From: Rhodocyclales bacterium | Lineage (GTDB): Bacteria; Pseudomonadota; Gammaproteobacteria; Burkholderiales; Rhodocyclaceae | Assembly (NCBI GenBank): GCA_003105015.1 | Contig: PQAF01000029.1 | Location: 62,001-126,000 of the forward strand | Reading direction: 5' to 3' | DNA: 64,000 bases | In this document: positions 25,180 to 37,494 of the stretch, piece by piece | How the letters are laid out: each line of letters begins with the position of its first letter | How positions within the stretch are numbered: position 1 is the stretch's first letter | Position numbers and translations under genes: made by a program | The notes under the pieces: generated by a model | The model's database searches: none | What the model saw: only the letters and a program-made list of their open reading frames with translations | Told to the model about the DNA's origin: nothing

Positions 25180-25251
25180 ACTTTTCTCCCTCAACGAAGA
25201 ACCAGGTAAATGGAAAGAGCCCAAAAAATGTACGGTTTTTGTGCTGGGTGA

Positions 25252-25293
25252 AGATTCTGCCGAATAGGCCCTTGCTTCCTTGATTTTTATCAA
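25252..25293 (-). promoter_or_regulatory. Perfect FNR/DNR box and promoter of nirS2
   Basis: TTGAT-TTTT-ATCAA (25280-25293) is a perfect consensus palindrome. On the minus strand GAATCT (25257-25252) sits at the expected -10, giving a start near 25245, 41.5 bp from the box centre, with a 65-base leader before nirS2. Confidence 0.75.
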
Positions 25294-25387
25294 ACTAAAC
25301 GCACGTCTGCGGCCAAACTGAGGCCATTCTCAGCATAGGTCAAGAAATGGATATTGCGAGAAGGAAAATTGATCGAAATCGAACTGC

Positions 25388-25474
25388 TGGTGCCGGGAGG
25401 GGGAATCGAACCCCCACAGTGTTGCCACCGGCGGATTTTGAGTCCGCTGCGTCTACCAATTCCGCCATCCCGGC
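25388..25474 (-). tRNA. tRNA-Leu (anticodon CAA)
   Basis: The 87-base gene includes encoded CCA. Acceptor stem GCCGGGA pairs with TCCCGGC. The anticodon stem GCGGA/TCCGC encloses loop CTCAAAA, so the anticodon is CAA. It has a long class II variable arm and T-arm GGGGGTTCGATTCCCCC. It lies alone between the divergent nirS2 promoter and queA. Confidence 0.95.
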
Positions 25475-25577
25475 ATGGGATGCGCCTTGCGGCGCTTTGA
25501 GGCGAACCCGCGTAGAATCACGGGCCGCGCAAAGAGCCGGCATTATCCCGCATCCGGCACCCTCGAATCAAACTTAA

Positions 25578-27706
<2,129 letters not shown>

Positions 27707-27769
27707 GCCGGGTCGAACGGCCGGGCTGTTATACTTTCGCGATTTTTCAAACCTCTCACGGAGACAAAC

Positions 27770-28099
27770 GTGCTGATTTCGAATGCCTGGGCGCAAGCTG
27801 CGCCTGCTGCCGGCGACGCGGCCGGCGGCCTGATGGGCATGCTGCCCATCCTCCTGATGTTCGTCGTCCTGTGGTTCCTCATGATCCGGCCGCAAATGAA
27901 GCGCGCCAAGGAGCACAAGGCCATGGTGGAGGCCATGCAGAAGGGCGACGAGGTGCTGACCAACGGCGGCATTGCAGGCCGCATCACCAAGGTGGGCGAA
28001 ACCTACGTCGGCCTCGAGATCGCGGAGAACGTCGAGATTTCGATCCAGAAGAACGCCGTCACCGCCATCCTGCCCAAGGGCACCCTGAAAACCTTGTGA
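27770..28099 (+). CDS. yajC: YajC, Sec translocon accessory subunit
   Basis: A 109-residue protein with one membrane helix (GMLPILLMFVVLWFLMIRPQ) and the YajC core KRAKEHKAMVEAMQKGDEVL. Start is GTG 27770 behind GGAG. It associates with SecDF to aid protein export. Followed by secD after a short palindromic intergenic repeat. Confidence 0.93.
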   Translation: MLISNAWAQAAPAAGDAAGGLMGMLPILLMFVVLWFLMIRPQMKRAKEHKAMVEAMQKGDEVLTNGGIAGRITKVGETYVGLEIAENVEISIQKNAVTAILPKGTLKTL

Positions 28100-28172
28100 G
28101 GGGCGAGGAGTGAGGCGCGGGGGGCCGCCCTCGCGCCGACATTCTCCTCACTCCTGACACCCCACTCCTCAC
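28100..28172. repeat. Imperfect inverted repeat between yajC and secD
   Basis: GAGGAGTGAGG at the left and CCTCACTCCTG / CCACTCCTCAC at the right can pair around a CG-rich middle. It resembles dispersed GAGGAGTGAGG elements and could tune yajC-secD read-through. Confidence 0.55.
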
Positions 28173-28176
28173 GGAC

Positions 28177-30042
28177 ATGAACCGCTATCCGCTCTGGAAA
28201 TACATCCTCATCGCCGTCGCGCTGACCCTCGGCCTGCTGTACACCCTGCCCAATTTCTACGGCGAAGCGCCGGCGGTGCAGGTCTCGAGCATCAAGACGG
28301 CGGTCAAGGTCGACGTCAAGCTGCTCGGCCGCGTCGAGGAGACCCTGAAGGCGGCGGGCATCGCCCATGACGGCCTTTTCGCCGACCAGAACAGCGTGCG
28401 CGTCCGCTTCGGCGACACCGAGACGCAGCTCAAGGCCAGGGACACCATCGAGCGCGCGCTCAATCCGGACGCCGAGAACGCCTCCTACGTGGTGGCGCTC
28501 AACCTGCTGACGCGCTCGCCGGCCTGGCTGACCTCGCTGCGCGCCCTGCCCATGTACCTGGGCCTGGACCTGCGCGGCGGCGTGCACTTCCTGCTGCAGG
28601 TGGACATGAAGGGCGCGCTCACCAAGCGCCTCGACGCCACCGCCGCCGACCTGCGCTCGCTGATGCGCGACAAGGGCGTGCGTCACGGCGGCATCGCCCG
28701 CGAGCGCGACCAGATCGCCATCCGCTTCCGCGACGCCGAGACGCGCAACAAGGCGCGTGCCGTCGTCGAGAACGCCCAGCCCGACCTGCTGCTGACGGAA
28801 GCCCAGGACGGCGCCGACTTCAGGTTGACGGCGGTCCTCAGGCCGGAGGCGCAGCAGCGCATCCAGGAATTCGCCATCAAGCAGAACATCACCACCCTGC
28901 ACAACCGCATCAACGAGCTGGGCGTAGCCGAGCCGGTGATCCAGCAGCAGGGCGCCGACCGCATCGTCGTGCAGCTGCCCGGCGTACAGGACACGGCCAA
29001 GGCGAAGGACATCCTCGGCCGCACCGCCACGCTGGAGGTGCGTCTGGTCGACGACGAGAACAGCCAGAACCCGGTAGTGATGGAGGAGGCCGCCAAGGGC
29101 CAGCCGCCGGTCGGCACCGAATACTATGTCGAGCGCAGCGGCGCGCCGCTGCTGGTGAGGAAGCAGGTCGTCCTCACCGGCGACCGCCTCACCGACGCCC
29201 AGCCCGGCTTCGACAGCCAGACCCACGAGCCGGCGGTGCACCTGACCCTCGACTCGGCGGGCGCGCGCATCTTCAAGGACGTCACCCGCGACAACGTCGG
29301 CAAGCGCATGGCCATCCTGCTCATCGAGAAGGGCAAGGGCGAGGTCATCACGGCGCCGGTGATCCGCACCGAGATCGGCGGCGGGCGCGTGCAGATCTCC
29401 GGCCGCATGAGCACCGTGGAGGCCAACGACGTCGCCCTGCTGCTGCGTGCAGGCTCGCTGGCCGCGCCGATGGAGATCGTCGAGGAGCGCACCATCGGCC
29501 CGAGCCTGGGTGCCGAGAACATCGAGCGCGGCTTCAAGTCGACGCTCTACGGCTTCATCGCCATCGCCGTCTTCATGGTCATCTACTACCTGATGTTCGG
29601 CCTCATCTCCGTGGTGGCCCTGTCGACCAACCTGCTGCTGCTGATCGCCCTGCTGTCGATGCTGCAGGCGACGCTGACCCTGCCGGGCATCGCCGCCATC
29701 GCGCTGACGCTGGGCATGGCCATCGACGCCAACGTGCTGATCAACGAGCGCATCCGCGAGGAACTGAGGAACGGCGTCACGCCGCAGGCGGCCATCGCCG
29801 CCGGCTACGAGCGCGCCTTCGGCACCATCCTCGACTCCAACGTCACCTCGCTGATCGCCGGCCTGGCGCTGCTGATCTTCGGCTCCGGCCCGGTGCGCGG
29901 TTTCGCCGTGGTGCACTGCCTCGGCATCCTGACCTCGATGTTCAGCTCGGTCGTCGTCTCGCGCGGCATCGTCAACCTGGTCTACGGCGGCCGGCGCAAG
30001 CTGGCCGGGCTGTCGATCGGCAACGTCGCCTGGAAGAAATAA
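28177..30042 (+). CDS. secD: SecD, protein translocase subunit
   Basis: A 621-residue inner-membrane protein. One N-terminal helix, a large periplasmic domain beginning with LGLDLRGGVHFLLQVD and a C-terminal five-helix RND-type domain with GPSLGAENIERG and GMAIDANVLINERIREEL. SecDF uses the proton gradient to pull secreted proteins across. secF starts 11 bases downstream. Confidence 0.97.
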   Translation: MNRYPLWKYILIAVALTLGLLYTLPNFYGEAPAVQVSSIKTAVKVDVKLLGRVEETLKAAGIAHDGLFADQNSVRVRFGDTETQLKARDTIERALNPDAENASYVVALNLLTRSPAWLTSLRALPMYLGLDLRGGVHFLLQVDMKGALTKRLDATAADLRSLMRDKGVRHGGIARERDQIAIRFRDAETRNKARAVVENAQPDLLLTEAQDGADFRLTAVLRPEAQQRIQEFAIKQNITTLHNRINELGVAEPVIQQQGADRIVVQLPGVQDTAKAKDILGRTATLEVRLVDDENSQNPVVMEEAAKGQPPVGTEYYVERSGAPLLVRKQVVLTGDRLTDAQPGFDSQTHEPAVHLTLDSAGARIFKDVTRDNVGKRMAILLIEKGKGEVITAPVIRTEIGGGRVQISGRMSTVEANDVALLLRAGSLAAPMEIVEERTIGPSLGAENIERGFKSTLYGFIAIAVFMVIYYLMFGLISVVALSTNLLLLIALLSMLQATLTLPGIAAIALTLGMAIDANVLINERIREELRNGVTPQAAIAAGYERAFGTILDSNVTSLIAGLALLIFGSGPVRGFAVVHCLGILTSMFSSVVVSRGIVNLVYGGRRKLAGLSIGNVAWKK

Positions 30043-30053
30043 GGGGAACCGCC

Positions 30054-30983
30054 ATGGAATTCTTCAAGATCCGCAAAGACATCCCCTTCATGCGCCATGC
30101 GCTGGTGTTCAACGTCATCTCGCTGATCACCTTCGTCGCCGCGGTGTTCTTCCTCGCCACGCGCGGGCTGCACTTCAGCGTCGAGTTCACCGGCGGCACC
30201 CTGATCGAGGTGAGCTATCCGCAGGCCGCCGACACGCAGAAGATCCGCGAATCATTGGCCAAGGCCGGCTACACCGATACCCAGGTCGCCAATTTCGGCA
30301 GCAGCCGCGACGTCCTGATCCGCATGCCGCTCAGGCCCGGCCAGGATTCGGCCGCGCTGGGCAGCAGCATCATGGGCACGCTGCAGCAGGATGTGGCCGG
30401 CGCCGAGCTCAAGCGCGTCGAATTCGTCGGGCCGCAGGTCGGCCGGGAACTCGCCGAGAACGGCGCCATCGCCCTGCTGCTGGTGGTGTTCGGCATCATC
30501 GTGTACCTGGCGCTGCGCTTCGAGTGGCGTTTCGCCGTCTCGGCGATCATCGCCAACCTGCACGACGTGGTGATCATCCTCGGCTTCTTCGCCTTCTTCC
30601 AGTGGGAGTTCTCGCTGCCGGTGCTGGCCGCCGTGCTGGCCGTGCTGGGCTATTCGGTGAACGAGTCGGTGGTGGTCTTCGACCGCGTGCGCGAGAACTT
30701 CCGCAAGATGCGCAAGGCGAGCGTGCCGCAGGTGATCGACAACGCCATCACCAGCACCATCAGCCGCACCATCATCACCCACGGCAGCACGCAGCTCGCC
30801 GTGCTGTCGATGCTGATCTTCGGCGGCGAGGTGCTGCACTACTTCGCGCTGGCGCTGACCATCGGCATCCTCTTCGGCATCTACTCCTCGGTGCTGGTGG
30901 CGAGCCCGCTGGTGATGTGGCTCGGCGTCTCGCGCGAACAGTTCGTCAAGCCGCAGAAGCCGAAGGAAGAGGCGGTGGTATAA
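30054..30983 (+). CDS. secF: SecF, protein translocase subunit
   Basis: A 309-residue partner of SecD. First helix is followed by FSVEFTGGTLIEV. The conserved RND block has GYSVNESVVVFDRVRENF, and six helices are expected. An AAGGGGA ribosome-binding site precedes the ATG. The stop codon overlaps an AAAGTCAGT copy (30983-30991), and a terminator follows. Confidence 0.97.
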   Translation: MEFFKIRKDIPFMRHALVFNVISLITFVAAVFFLATRGLHFSVEFTGGTLIEVSYPQAADTQKIRESLAKAGYTDTQVANFGSSRDVLIRMPLRPGQDSAALGSSIMGTLQQDVAGAELKRVEFVGPQVGRELAENGAIALLLVVFGIIVYLALRFEWRFAVSAIIANLHDVVIILGFFAFFQWEFSLPVLAAVLAVLGYSVNESVVVFDRVRENFRKMRKASVPQVIDNAITSTISRTIITHGSTQLAVLSMLIFGGEVLHYFALALTIGILFGIYSSVLVASPLVMWLGVSREQFVKPQKPKEEAVV

Positions 30984-31004
30984 AAGTCAGTCCCCGGAAG
31001 ACGG

Positions 31005-31031
31005 CGAAGGCCCGCTTCGGCGGGCCTTTTT
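31005..31031 (+). terminator. Rho-independent terminator after secF
   Basis: GAAGGCCCGC-TTCG-GCGGGCCTTTTTC: a seven to eight bp stem with a stable TTCG loop and a T run. Confidence 0.9.
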
Positions 31032-31041
31032 CATGGCCGGT

Positions 31042-31356
31042 TCAGGCGAAAAAGACGTGCTTGACGCGCAGGGTGCGGCCGCCCTCGGCCAACGCCAGCA
31101 GGCGGTCGATGTTGGGATGCTTGCCCGGGCTGGCGCGGGCGTCCTCGGTGTGCTCGGCGTACAGCTCGAGGCCGGCGCGCGCCGCCTCCGGCGTGATGGC
31201 GCCGTAGGTCTGCGCCAGGTGGTTGTAGAGGGCCAGCGAACCGACCTGGCCGGGCTTGTGCTCGATGACGGCAACTTCCTCCTCGCCGTCGAGCAGGCGG
31301 ATCGCCTCGAGGTGGGCCACGCCCGGCATCTTCTTCAGATTGTCGGCGAAGGCCAT
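31042..31356 (-). CDS. DUF2322-family hypothetical protein
   Basis: A 104-residue soluble protein (MAFADNLKKMPGVAHLEAIR) with KPGQVGSLALYNHLA and a C-terminal RTLRVKHVFF strand, matching the DUF2322 family remembered from beta/gammaproteobacteria. It lies one base downstream of purB on the same strand, so the two form an operon. Function is unknown. Confidence 0.8.
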   Translation of the reverse strand: MAFADNLKKMPGVAHLEAIRLLDGEEEVAVIEHKPGQVGSLALYNHLAQTYGAITPEAARAGLELYAEHTEDARASPGKHPNIDRLLALAEGGRTLRVKHVFFA

Positions 31357-31357
31357 G

Positions 31358-32800
<1,443 letters not shown>

Positions 32801-32828
32801 TCACGGCTGCGGCGCATCGCTGCGATGT

Positions 32829-32834
32829 TATAAT
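32829..32834 (+). promoter_or_regulatory. Consensus -10 element for the GST gene
   Basis: TATAAT, 28 bases before the GST ATG. No good -35 hexamer is visible at 17 bp spacing, so the promoter may depend on an activator or on an extended element. Confidence 0.5.
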
Positions 32835-32862
32835 TTCAACGAGTTCAAACAGCAGTTCGACA

Positions 32863-33471
32863 ATGAAACTGATCGGTTCCCTGACCAGCCCCTACGTGCG
32901 CAAGGCGCGCATCGTCCTCGCAGAGAAAAAAATCGAGTACGACTTCGTCCTCGACAATCCCTGGAATGCCGACACCGGCGTAACCAGGCTCAATCCGCTG
33001 GGCAAGGTGCCCGTGCTGGTGCTCGACGACGACAGCACGCTGTTCGATTCGCGCGTCATCGTCGAGTATCTCGACGGCGTCTCCCCGAACAACCGTCTGT
33101 TGCCCGCCGCCGGCCGCGAGCGCATCCGCACCAAGCGCTGGGAGGCGCTGGCCGACGGCGTGCTGGATGCCGCCGTGGCGGCCTTCCTCGAGGCCAAGCG
33201 GCCGAAGAAGGAGCAGAGCGCCAGCTGGATCGCGCGCCAGCGCGAGAAGATCGACCGCTCGCTGGAAATGATGTCCGAGGAACTCGGCGAGCAGCCCTGG
33301 TGCAACGGAAACGCCTTCTCGCTGGCCGACGTCGCCGTCGGCGCGGCATTGGGCTACCTGGATTTCCGCCTGGCCGACATCAAGTGGCGCGAGCGGCACG
33401 CCAACCTGGCGCGGCTGTTCGACGAACTGATGGCGCGGCCGTCCTTCGCCGAAACCGTCCCGCAGGGCTGA
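32863..33471 (+). CDS. Glutathione S-transferase family protein
   Basis: A 202-residue cytosolic GST. The thioredoxin-fold N-terminus MKLIGSLTSPYVRKARIVLA has the Ser likely to contact glutathione, GKVPVLVLDD includes the cis-Pro, and the helical C-domain has FSLADVAVGAALGYLDFR. The close family and substrate cannot be told from sequence. The start at 32863 follows TATAAT by 28 bases. Confidence 0.92.
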   Translation: MKLIGSLTSPYVRKARIVLAEKKIEYDFVLDNPWNADTGVTRLNPLGKVPVLVLDDDSTLFDSRVIVEYLDGVSPNNRLLPAAGRERIRTKRWEALADGVLDAAVAAFLEAKRPKKEQSASWIARQREKIDRSLEMMSEELGEQPWCNGNAFSLADVAVGAALGYLDFRLADIKWRERHANLARLFDELMARPSFAETVPQG

Positions 33472-33472
33472 T

Positions 33473-33546
33473 GTAGGTCGGCCTTCAGGCCGACGCGGCA
33501 GTCGGACGGCGATGTCGGGCTGAAGCCCGACCTACACCCGACCTAC
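33473..33546. repeat. GTAGGTCGGGCTTCAGCC-type dispersed palindrome
   Basis: GTAGGTCGGCCTTCAGGCCG and its reverse-complement-like partner CGGGCTGAAGCCCGACCTAC flank a short spacer, followed by one more CCCGACCTAC half. It lies between the convergent GST and mnmA genes and reaches the mnmA stop. Confidence 0.8.
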
Positions 33547-34634
33547 TCGATGATGCCGCCGCCCAGGCACACCTTCGAATCGTAGAGCACCACGCTCTGG
33601 CCGGGCGTCACCGCCCATTGCGGCTGGGCGAAGATCACCTCGCATCGCTCGGCGTTGACGTTCTCCACTTCGCACGGCGCGTCCGGCTGGCGGTAGCGCG
33701 TCTTCGCGGTGTAGACCCAGTGCGTGTGCGGCAGCTTGCCGTTGACCCAGGAGAGGTCGATGGCCTTCAGGCGGTCGGCCAGCAGCGCCGGATGGTCGTG
33801 GCCCTGCACGACATAGAGGATGTTCTTCTCCATATCCTTGCCGGCAACGTACCAGGCGTCGGCGTCGCCATCCTTCTGCCCGCCGATGCCGAGGCCCTTG
33901 CGCTGGCCAAGCGTGTGGTACATCAGGCCGTGGTGCTCGCCCACCCGCTTGTCGCTGTCCAGTGTGCGGATCTCGCCGGGCCGGCGCGGGATGTAGCGCT
34001 CCAGGAACTCCTTGAACGGCCGCTCGCCGATGAAGCAGATGCCGGTCGAGTCCTTCTTGGCGAAGTTGGGCAGGCCGGCCGCTTCCGCCATCTTCCGCAC
34101 CTCGCGCTTGTACACCTCGCCGAGGGGGAACAGCGTCTTCGCCAGCTGGGCCTGGTTGAGGCGGTAGAGGAAATAGCTCTGGTCCTTGGTGCCGTCCTCG
34201 GCCTTGAGCAGCTGGAACTCCGCGCCCATCTCGGTCGGCACTTCGCGCACCTGGGCGTAGTGGCCGGTGGCGATCTTCTCCGCGCCCAGCGCCAGGGCGT
34301 GGTCGAGGAAGGCCTTGAACTTGATCTCGGCGTTGCACAGCACGTCGGGGTTGGGCGTCCTTCCGGCCTGGTACTCGTGCAGGAACTCGCTGAAGACGCG
34401 CTCCTTGTACTCCGCCGAGAAGTTAACCACCTCGAGGTCGATGCCGAGGACGTCGCAGACGGCGGCGACGTCGATGAGGTCCTGGCGCGAGGAGCAGTAC
34501 TCCTCGTCGTCATCGTCCTCCCAGTTCTTCATGAACAGGCCGACGACCTTCCAGCCCTGCTGCTTGAGGAGCATCGCCGCAACGGAGGAATCCACCCCGC
34601 CCGACATGCCGACGACGACGGTGCCTTTGCTCAT
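33543..34634 (-). CDS. mnmA: MnmA, tRNA 2-thiouridylase
   Basis: A 363-residue enzyme that thiolates uridine-34 of Lys, Glu and Gln tRNAs. PP-loop [17 protein letters not shown] binds ATP. Catalytic cysteines are in [12 protein letters not shown] and [13 protein letters not shown]. Overlaps the nudJ stop by four bases (ATGA), the same nudJ-mnmA order as in E. coli. Confidence 0.96.
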   Translation of the reverse strand: MSKGTVVVGMSGGVDSSVAAMLLKQQGWKVVGLFMKNWEDDDDEEYCSSRQDLIDVAAVCDVLGIDLEVVNFSAEYKERVFSEFLHEYQAGRTPNPDVLCNAEIKFKAFLDHALALGAEKIATGHYAQVREVPTEMGAEFQLLKAEDGTKDQSYFLYRLNQAQLAKTLFPLGEVYKREVRKMAEAAGLPNFAKKDSTGICFIGERPFKEFLERYIPRRPGEIRTLDSDKRVGEHHGLMYHTLGQRKGLGIGGQKDGDADAWYVAGKDMEKNILYVVQGHDHPALLADRLKAIDLSWVNGKLPHTHWVYTAKTRYRQPDAPCEVENVNAERCEVIFAQPQWAVTPGQSVVLYDSKVCLGGGIIE

Positions 34635-35086
34635 ATTTCGTAGTGTGTGATCAGGTCGAGGCTGAAACGGCGGCCGGCGAGGTAATCGCGGATGCACTGC
34701 ATGACCAGCGGGCTGCGGTGGCGGGCGTGCTCCGCCGCGATTTCCTCCGGCGTCAGCCAGAGGGCGCGCAGGATGCCGTGGTCGAGCGCACGCTCCGCCT
34801 CGACGCCGAGCAGCCGCCCGCCGAAGGCGAAGCGCAGGTAGGTCGCCTTGCCATCCGGCCGGCGCCACTGGTAGATGCCGACCAGGTATTCCGGCACGAA
34901 GCGGTGCGCCGTCTCCTCCAGCGCCTCGCGCGCCGCGGCATCGACGAGCGACTCGCCCTCGTCGAGGTGGCCGGCCGGCTGGTTGAAGCGGATGCCGTCG
35001 TCGGTCTCCTCCTCGACCAGCAGGAAGCGCCCCTCGCGCTCGATGACCGAGGCGACGGTGACGTTGGGTTTCCAGATGCGGTCCAT
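34631..35086 (-). CDS. nudJ: NudJ-type NUDIX phosphatase
   Basis: A 151-residue NUDIX hydrolase. Box residues [20 protein letters not shown] followed by TAHRF match GX5EX7REUXEEXGU with Ala in place of the usual Gly near the end. Family members dephosphorylate hydroxymethylpyrimidine pyrophosphate and nucleoside di/triphosphates. Coupling to mnmA supports the NudJ assignment. Confidence 0.88.
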   Translation of the reverse strand: MDRIWKPNVTVASVIEREGRFLLVEEETDDGIRFNQPAGHLDEGESLVDAAAREALEETAHRFVPEYLVGIYQWRRPDGKATYLRFAFGGRLLGVEAERALDHGILRALWLTPEEIAAEHARHRSPLVMQCIRDYLAGRRFSLDLITHYEI

Positions 35087-35120
35087 GGCGCGATTTTACC
35101 GGCTCCCGCCGGCCCCGGTT

Positions 35121-35129
35121 CATTTACGC
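35121..35129. promoter_or_regulatory. CATTTACGC word shared with kup upstream region
   Basis: CATTTACGC lies upstream of the kdpD-like gene and again at 37470-37478 in the 28-base gap before kup. It may be a binding half-site for the KdpE-like regulator. Confidence 0.35.
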
Positions 35130-35196
35130 CATTTTTATGCCGGCAGCGCTAGATTATTTCCAGTTTTGATTCCCGCCGGAGTAACTTGGCGGCGCG

Positions 35197-36783
35197 ATGA
35201 ACAGGCAAGGCAAAGACATGGAGCGTCCCGTAACGTCGGCCCGCAGCGCCCCCCTCCTCCCGCACGGTCGGTGGCGGGGTTTCGCCTGGTCGACGGCAGC
35301 CTGCCTCGGCACGACCCTGCTGGCCTCGCCGCTGCACGAACTGCTGGATCCCGCCAACATCGTCATGCTGTTTCTGCTCACGGTGGTATGGGTGGCGGTT
35401 CGCCTCGGACGCGATCCTGCCGTCCTCGCCGCCTTCCTCAGCGTGGCTTCCTTCGATTTCTTTTTCGTGCCCCCCCGCTTCTCGCTCACCGTCAGCGACG
35501 CCCAGTACCTCCTGACTTTTGCAGTCATGCTCACCGTCGCCCTGGTCATCGGTCAGCTGACCGCCCGGCTCGGACTCGAAGCCAGGACGGCGGCCCGGCG
35601 CGAGCAGCAGACGCGCGCGCTCTACGAGATGGCGCGCGACCTGTCCGGCGCCTTCGCTGCCGAACAGGTCGTCGCCATCGCCGGGAGCTTCGTCGAAGAG
35701 AACCTGTCGGCCCGAATGGCGGCCTATCTGCCCGACGACGCCGGGGTGCTGAATATCCTCGCCGGTCCCGCTGGCGGCTCGCCGGCCATCGATGCATCCC
35801 TCGCCCGGGTGGCGTTCGAGCAGGGCGATCCGATCGGCCCGTCGAGGGCAGCCAGCGGGCCTCTGGTGCTATACCTGCCGCTCAGGGCGGCGATGCGCGT
35901 TCGCGGCGTGCTGGCCGTGGCATTGGCGGACCCTGCGGACGAACTGTCCGCCGAACAGGCCGGGATTCTCGACGCAGTGGCCTCCCTCGTCGCCATCGCC
36001 AGTGAACGCCTGCACTTCGTTGCCGTCGCCCAGGATGCCCTGTTGCGCGTCGAATCGGAACGCCTGCGCAACACCCTGCTGTCGGCGGTCTCCCACGACC
36101 TGCGCACGCCCCTGACCGCGCTGGTCGGACTGTCGGACGCCCTGATCCTCACCGGCGACGCACTGCCGGCAAGCAAGCGGGAGACGGCCGAGGCGATCCG
36201 CGACGAGGCCTTGCGCATGAACAGCGTGGTGAGCAACCTGCTCGACATGGCGCGGCTGCAGGCCGGCGTCGTGCGGTTGCGCAAGGAATGGCAACCCGTC
36301 GAAGAGGTCGTCGGCAGCAGCCTGAAGCACATGGAGTCGCGCCTGCAGAAGCACCGCGTCCGTACCGCCCTGCAATCCGACCTGCCGCTGCTGGAATTCG
36401 ACGCCGTGCTCGTCGAGCGGGTGTTGTGCAACCTCGTCGACAACGCGGTGAAATACGCGCCGCCCGACAGCGAGGTGGCCATCGAGGCACGGCGCTGCGA
36501 GGCGGGCGTGGAAATCTCCGTCAGCGATGACGGGCCCGGCCTGGCGCCGGGCAGCGAATCATCGATCTTCGAAAAGTTCGTGCGCGGCCAGCCCGAGTCG
36601 GCCACGTCGGGCGTCGGCCTGGGCCTGGCCATCTGCCGCGCCATCGTGGAAGCTCACGGCGGCAGCATCCGCGCCGAGAACCGCCCCGGCGGCGGCGCGC
36701 GCATCGCCTTCACGTTGCCCGTCGGAGAAGCCCCGGCGCTCGATGCCGCACTGATCGCCCGGCTCGAAGGGGAACTTCCATGA
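35197..36783 (+). CDS. KdpD-like sensor histidine kinase lacking the N-terminal sensor domain
   Basis: A 528-residue kinase. It begins directly with a DUF4118-type four-helix membrane block (residues about 30-120, including FFFVPPRFSLTV), then a GAF domain, HisKA (SAVSHDLRTPLTALVG) and HATPase (NLVDNAVKYAPP, DDGPGL, GVGLGLAICR). Full KdpD has about 370 extra N-terminal residues (KdpD domain plus USP), which are absent. It overlaps the kdpE-like gene by four bases and is followed by kup, not kdpFABC, so it may sense potassium or turgor to control Kup. A second possible start lies at 35218. Confidence 0.85.
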   Translation: MNRQGKDMERPVTSARSAPLLPHGRWRGFAWSTAACLGTTLLASPLHELLDPANIVMLFLLTVVWVAVRLGRDPAVLAAFLSVASFDFFFVPPRFSLTVSDAQYLLTFAVMLTVALVIGQLTARLGLEARTAARREQQTRALYEMARDLSGAFAAEQVVAIAGSFVEENLSARMAAYLPDDAGVLNILAGPAGGSPAIDASLARVAFEQGDPIGPSRAASGPLVLYLPLRAAMRVRGVLAVALADPADELSAEQAGILDAVASLVAIASERLHFVAVAQDALLRVESERLRNTLLSAVSHDLRTPLTALVGLSDALILTGDALPASKRETAEAIRDEALRMNSVVSNLLDMARLQAGVVRLRKEWQPVEEVVGSSLKHMESRLQKHRVRTALQSDLPLLEFDAVLVERVLCNLVDNAVKYAPPDSEVAIEARRCEAGVEISVSDDGPGLAPGSESSIFEKFVRGQPESATSGVGLGLAICRAIVEAHGGSIRAENRPGGGARIAFTLPVGEAPALDAALIARLEGELP

Positions 36784-37466
36784 GCGAGCCGGCACCCGTC
36801 GTCATCGTCGTGGAGGACGAAAGGCAGATCCGCCGCTTCGTACGCTCGGCGCTGGAGGAAATCGGCTGCCGCGTGTTCGAGGCGGAAACGGCCGCGCAAG
36901 GCCTGACCGAGGCGGGCACGCGCAAGCCCGCGCTGGTGGTGCTGGACCTCGGGCTGCCGGACCGGGACGGCGTGGACTTCATCCGCGACCTGAGGAACTG
37001 GTCCGGCGTGCCGGTGATCGTGCTCTCGGCGCGCGCCGAGGAGTCCGACAAGATCGCGGCACTGGATGCCGGCGCCGATGACTACCTCTCGAAGCCGTTC
37101 GGCGTCGGCGAATTGCTCGCCCGCGTCCGTGCCCTCCTGCGGCGCCAGGCGGCCGGCGAGGGTTCGCCGGAATTCGCCTTCGGCGACGTTCGTGTCGACC
37201 TGGCCCGCCGCGCGGTGGAACGCAGCGGGCAACCGGTCCACCTCACGCCCATCGAGTACCGCCTGCTCACACTCCTGCTCGCCAACGCCGGCAAGGTGCT
37301 GACCCACCGCCAACTGCTGAAAGCGGTGTGGGGGCCGGCCTACGTCGACAGCAGCCACTACCTGCGCATCTACGTCGGCCACCTGCGCCAAAAACTCGAA
37401 GCGGACCCGGCGCAACCGCGCCACCTGCTGACGGAAACCGGCGTCGGTTACCGCTTCCAGCCCTGA
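36780..37466 (+). CDS. KdpE-like OmpR-family response regulator
   Basis: A 228-residue regulator. Receiver domain has phospho-Asp in VVLDLGLPDRDGVDF and the conserved Lys in LSKPF. The C-terminal winged helix has HLTPIEYRLLTLLLANAGKV and a DNA-recognition region ending in ETGVGYRFQP. Translationally coupled to the kinase; kup begins 28 bases downstream. Confidence 0.92.
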   Translation: MSEPAPVVIVVEDERQIRRFVRSALEEIGCRVFEAETAAQGLTEAGTRKPALVVLDLGLPDRDGVDFIRDLRNWSGVPVIVLSARAEESDKIAALDAGADDYLSKPFGVGELLARVRALLRRQAAGEGSPEFAFGDVRVDLARRAVERSGQPVHLTPIEYRLLTLLLANAGKVLTHRQLLKAVWGPAYVDSSHYLRIYVGHLRQKLEADPAQPRHLLTETGVGYRFQP

Positions 37467-37494
37467 AGCCATTTACGCGAGGACCGACCGCATA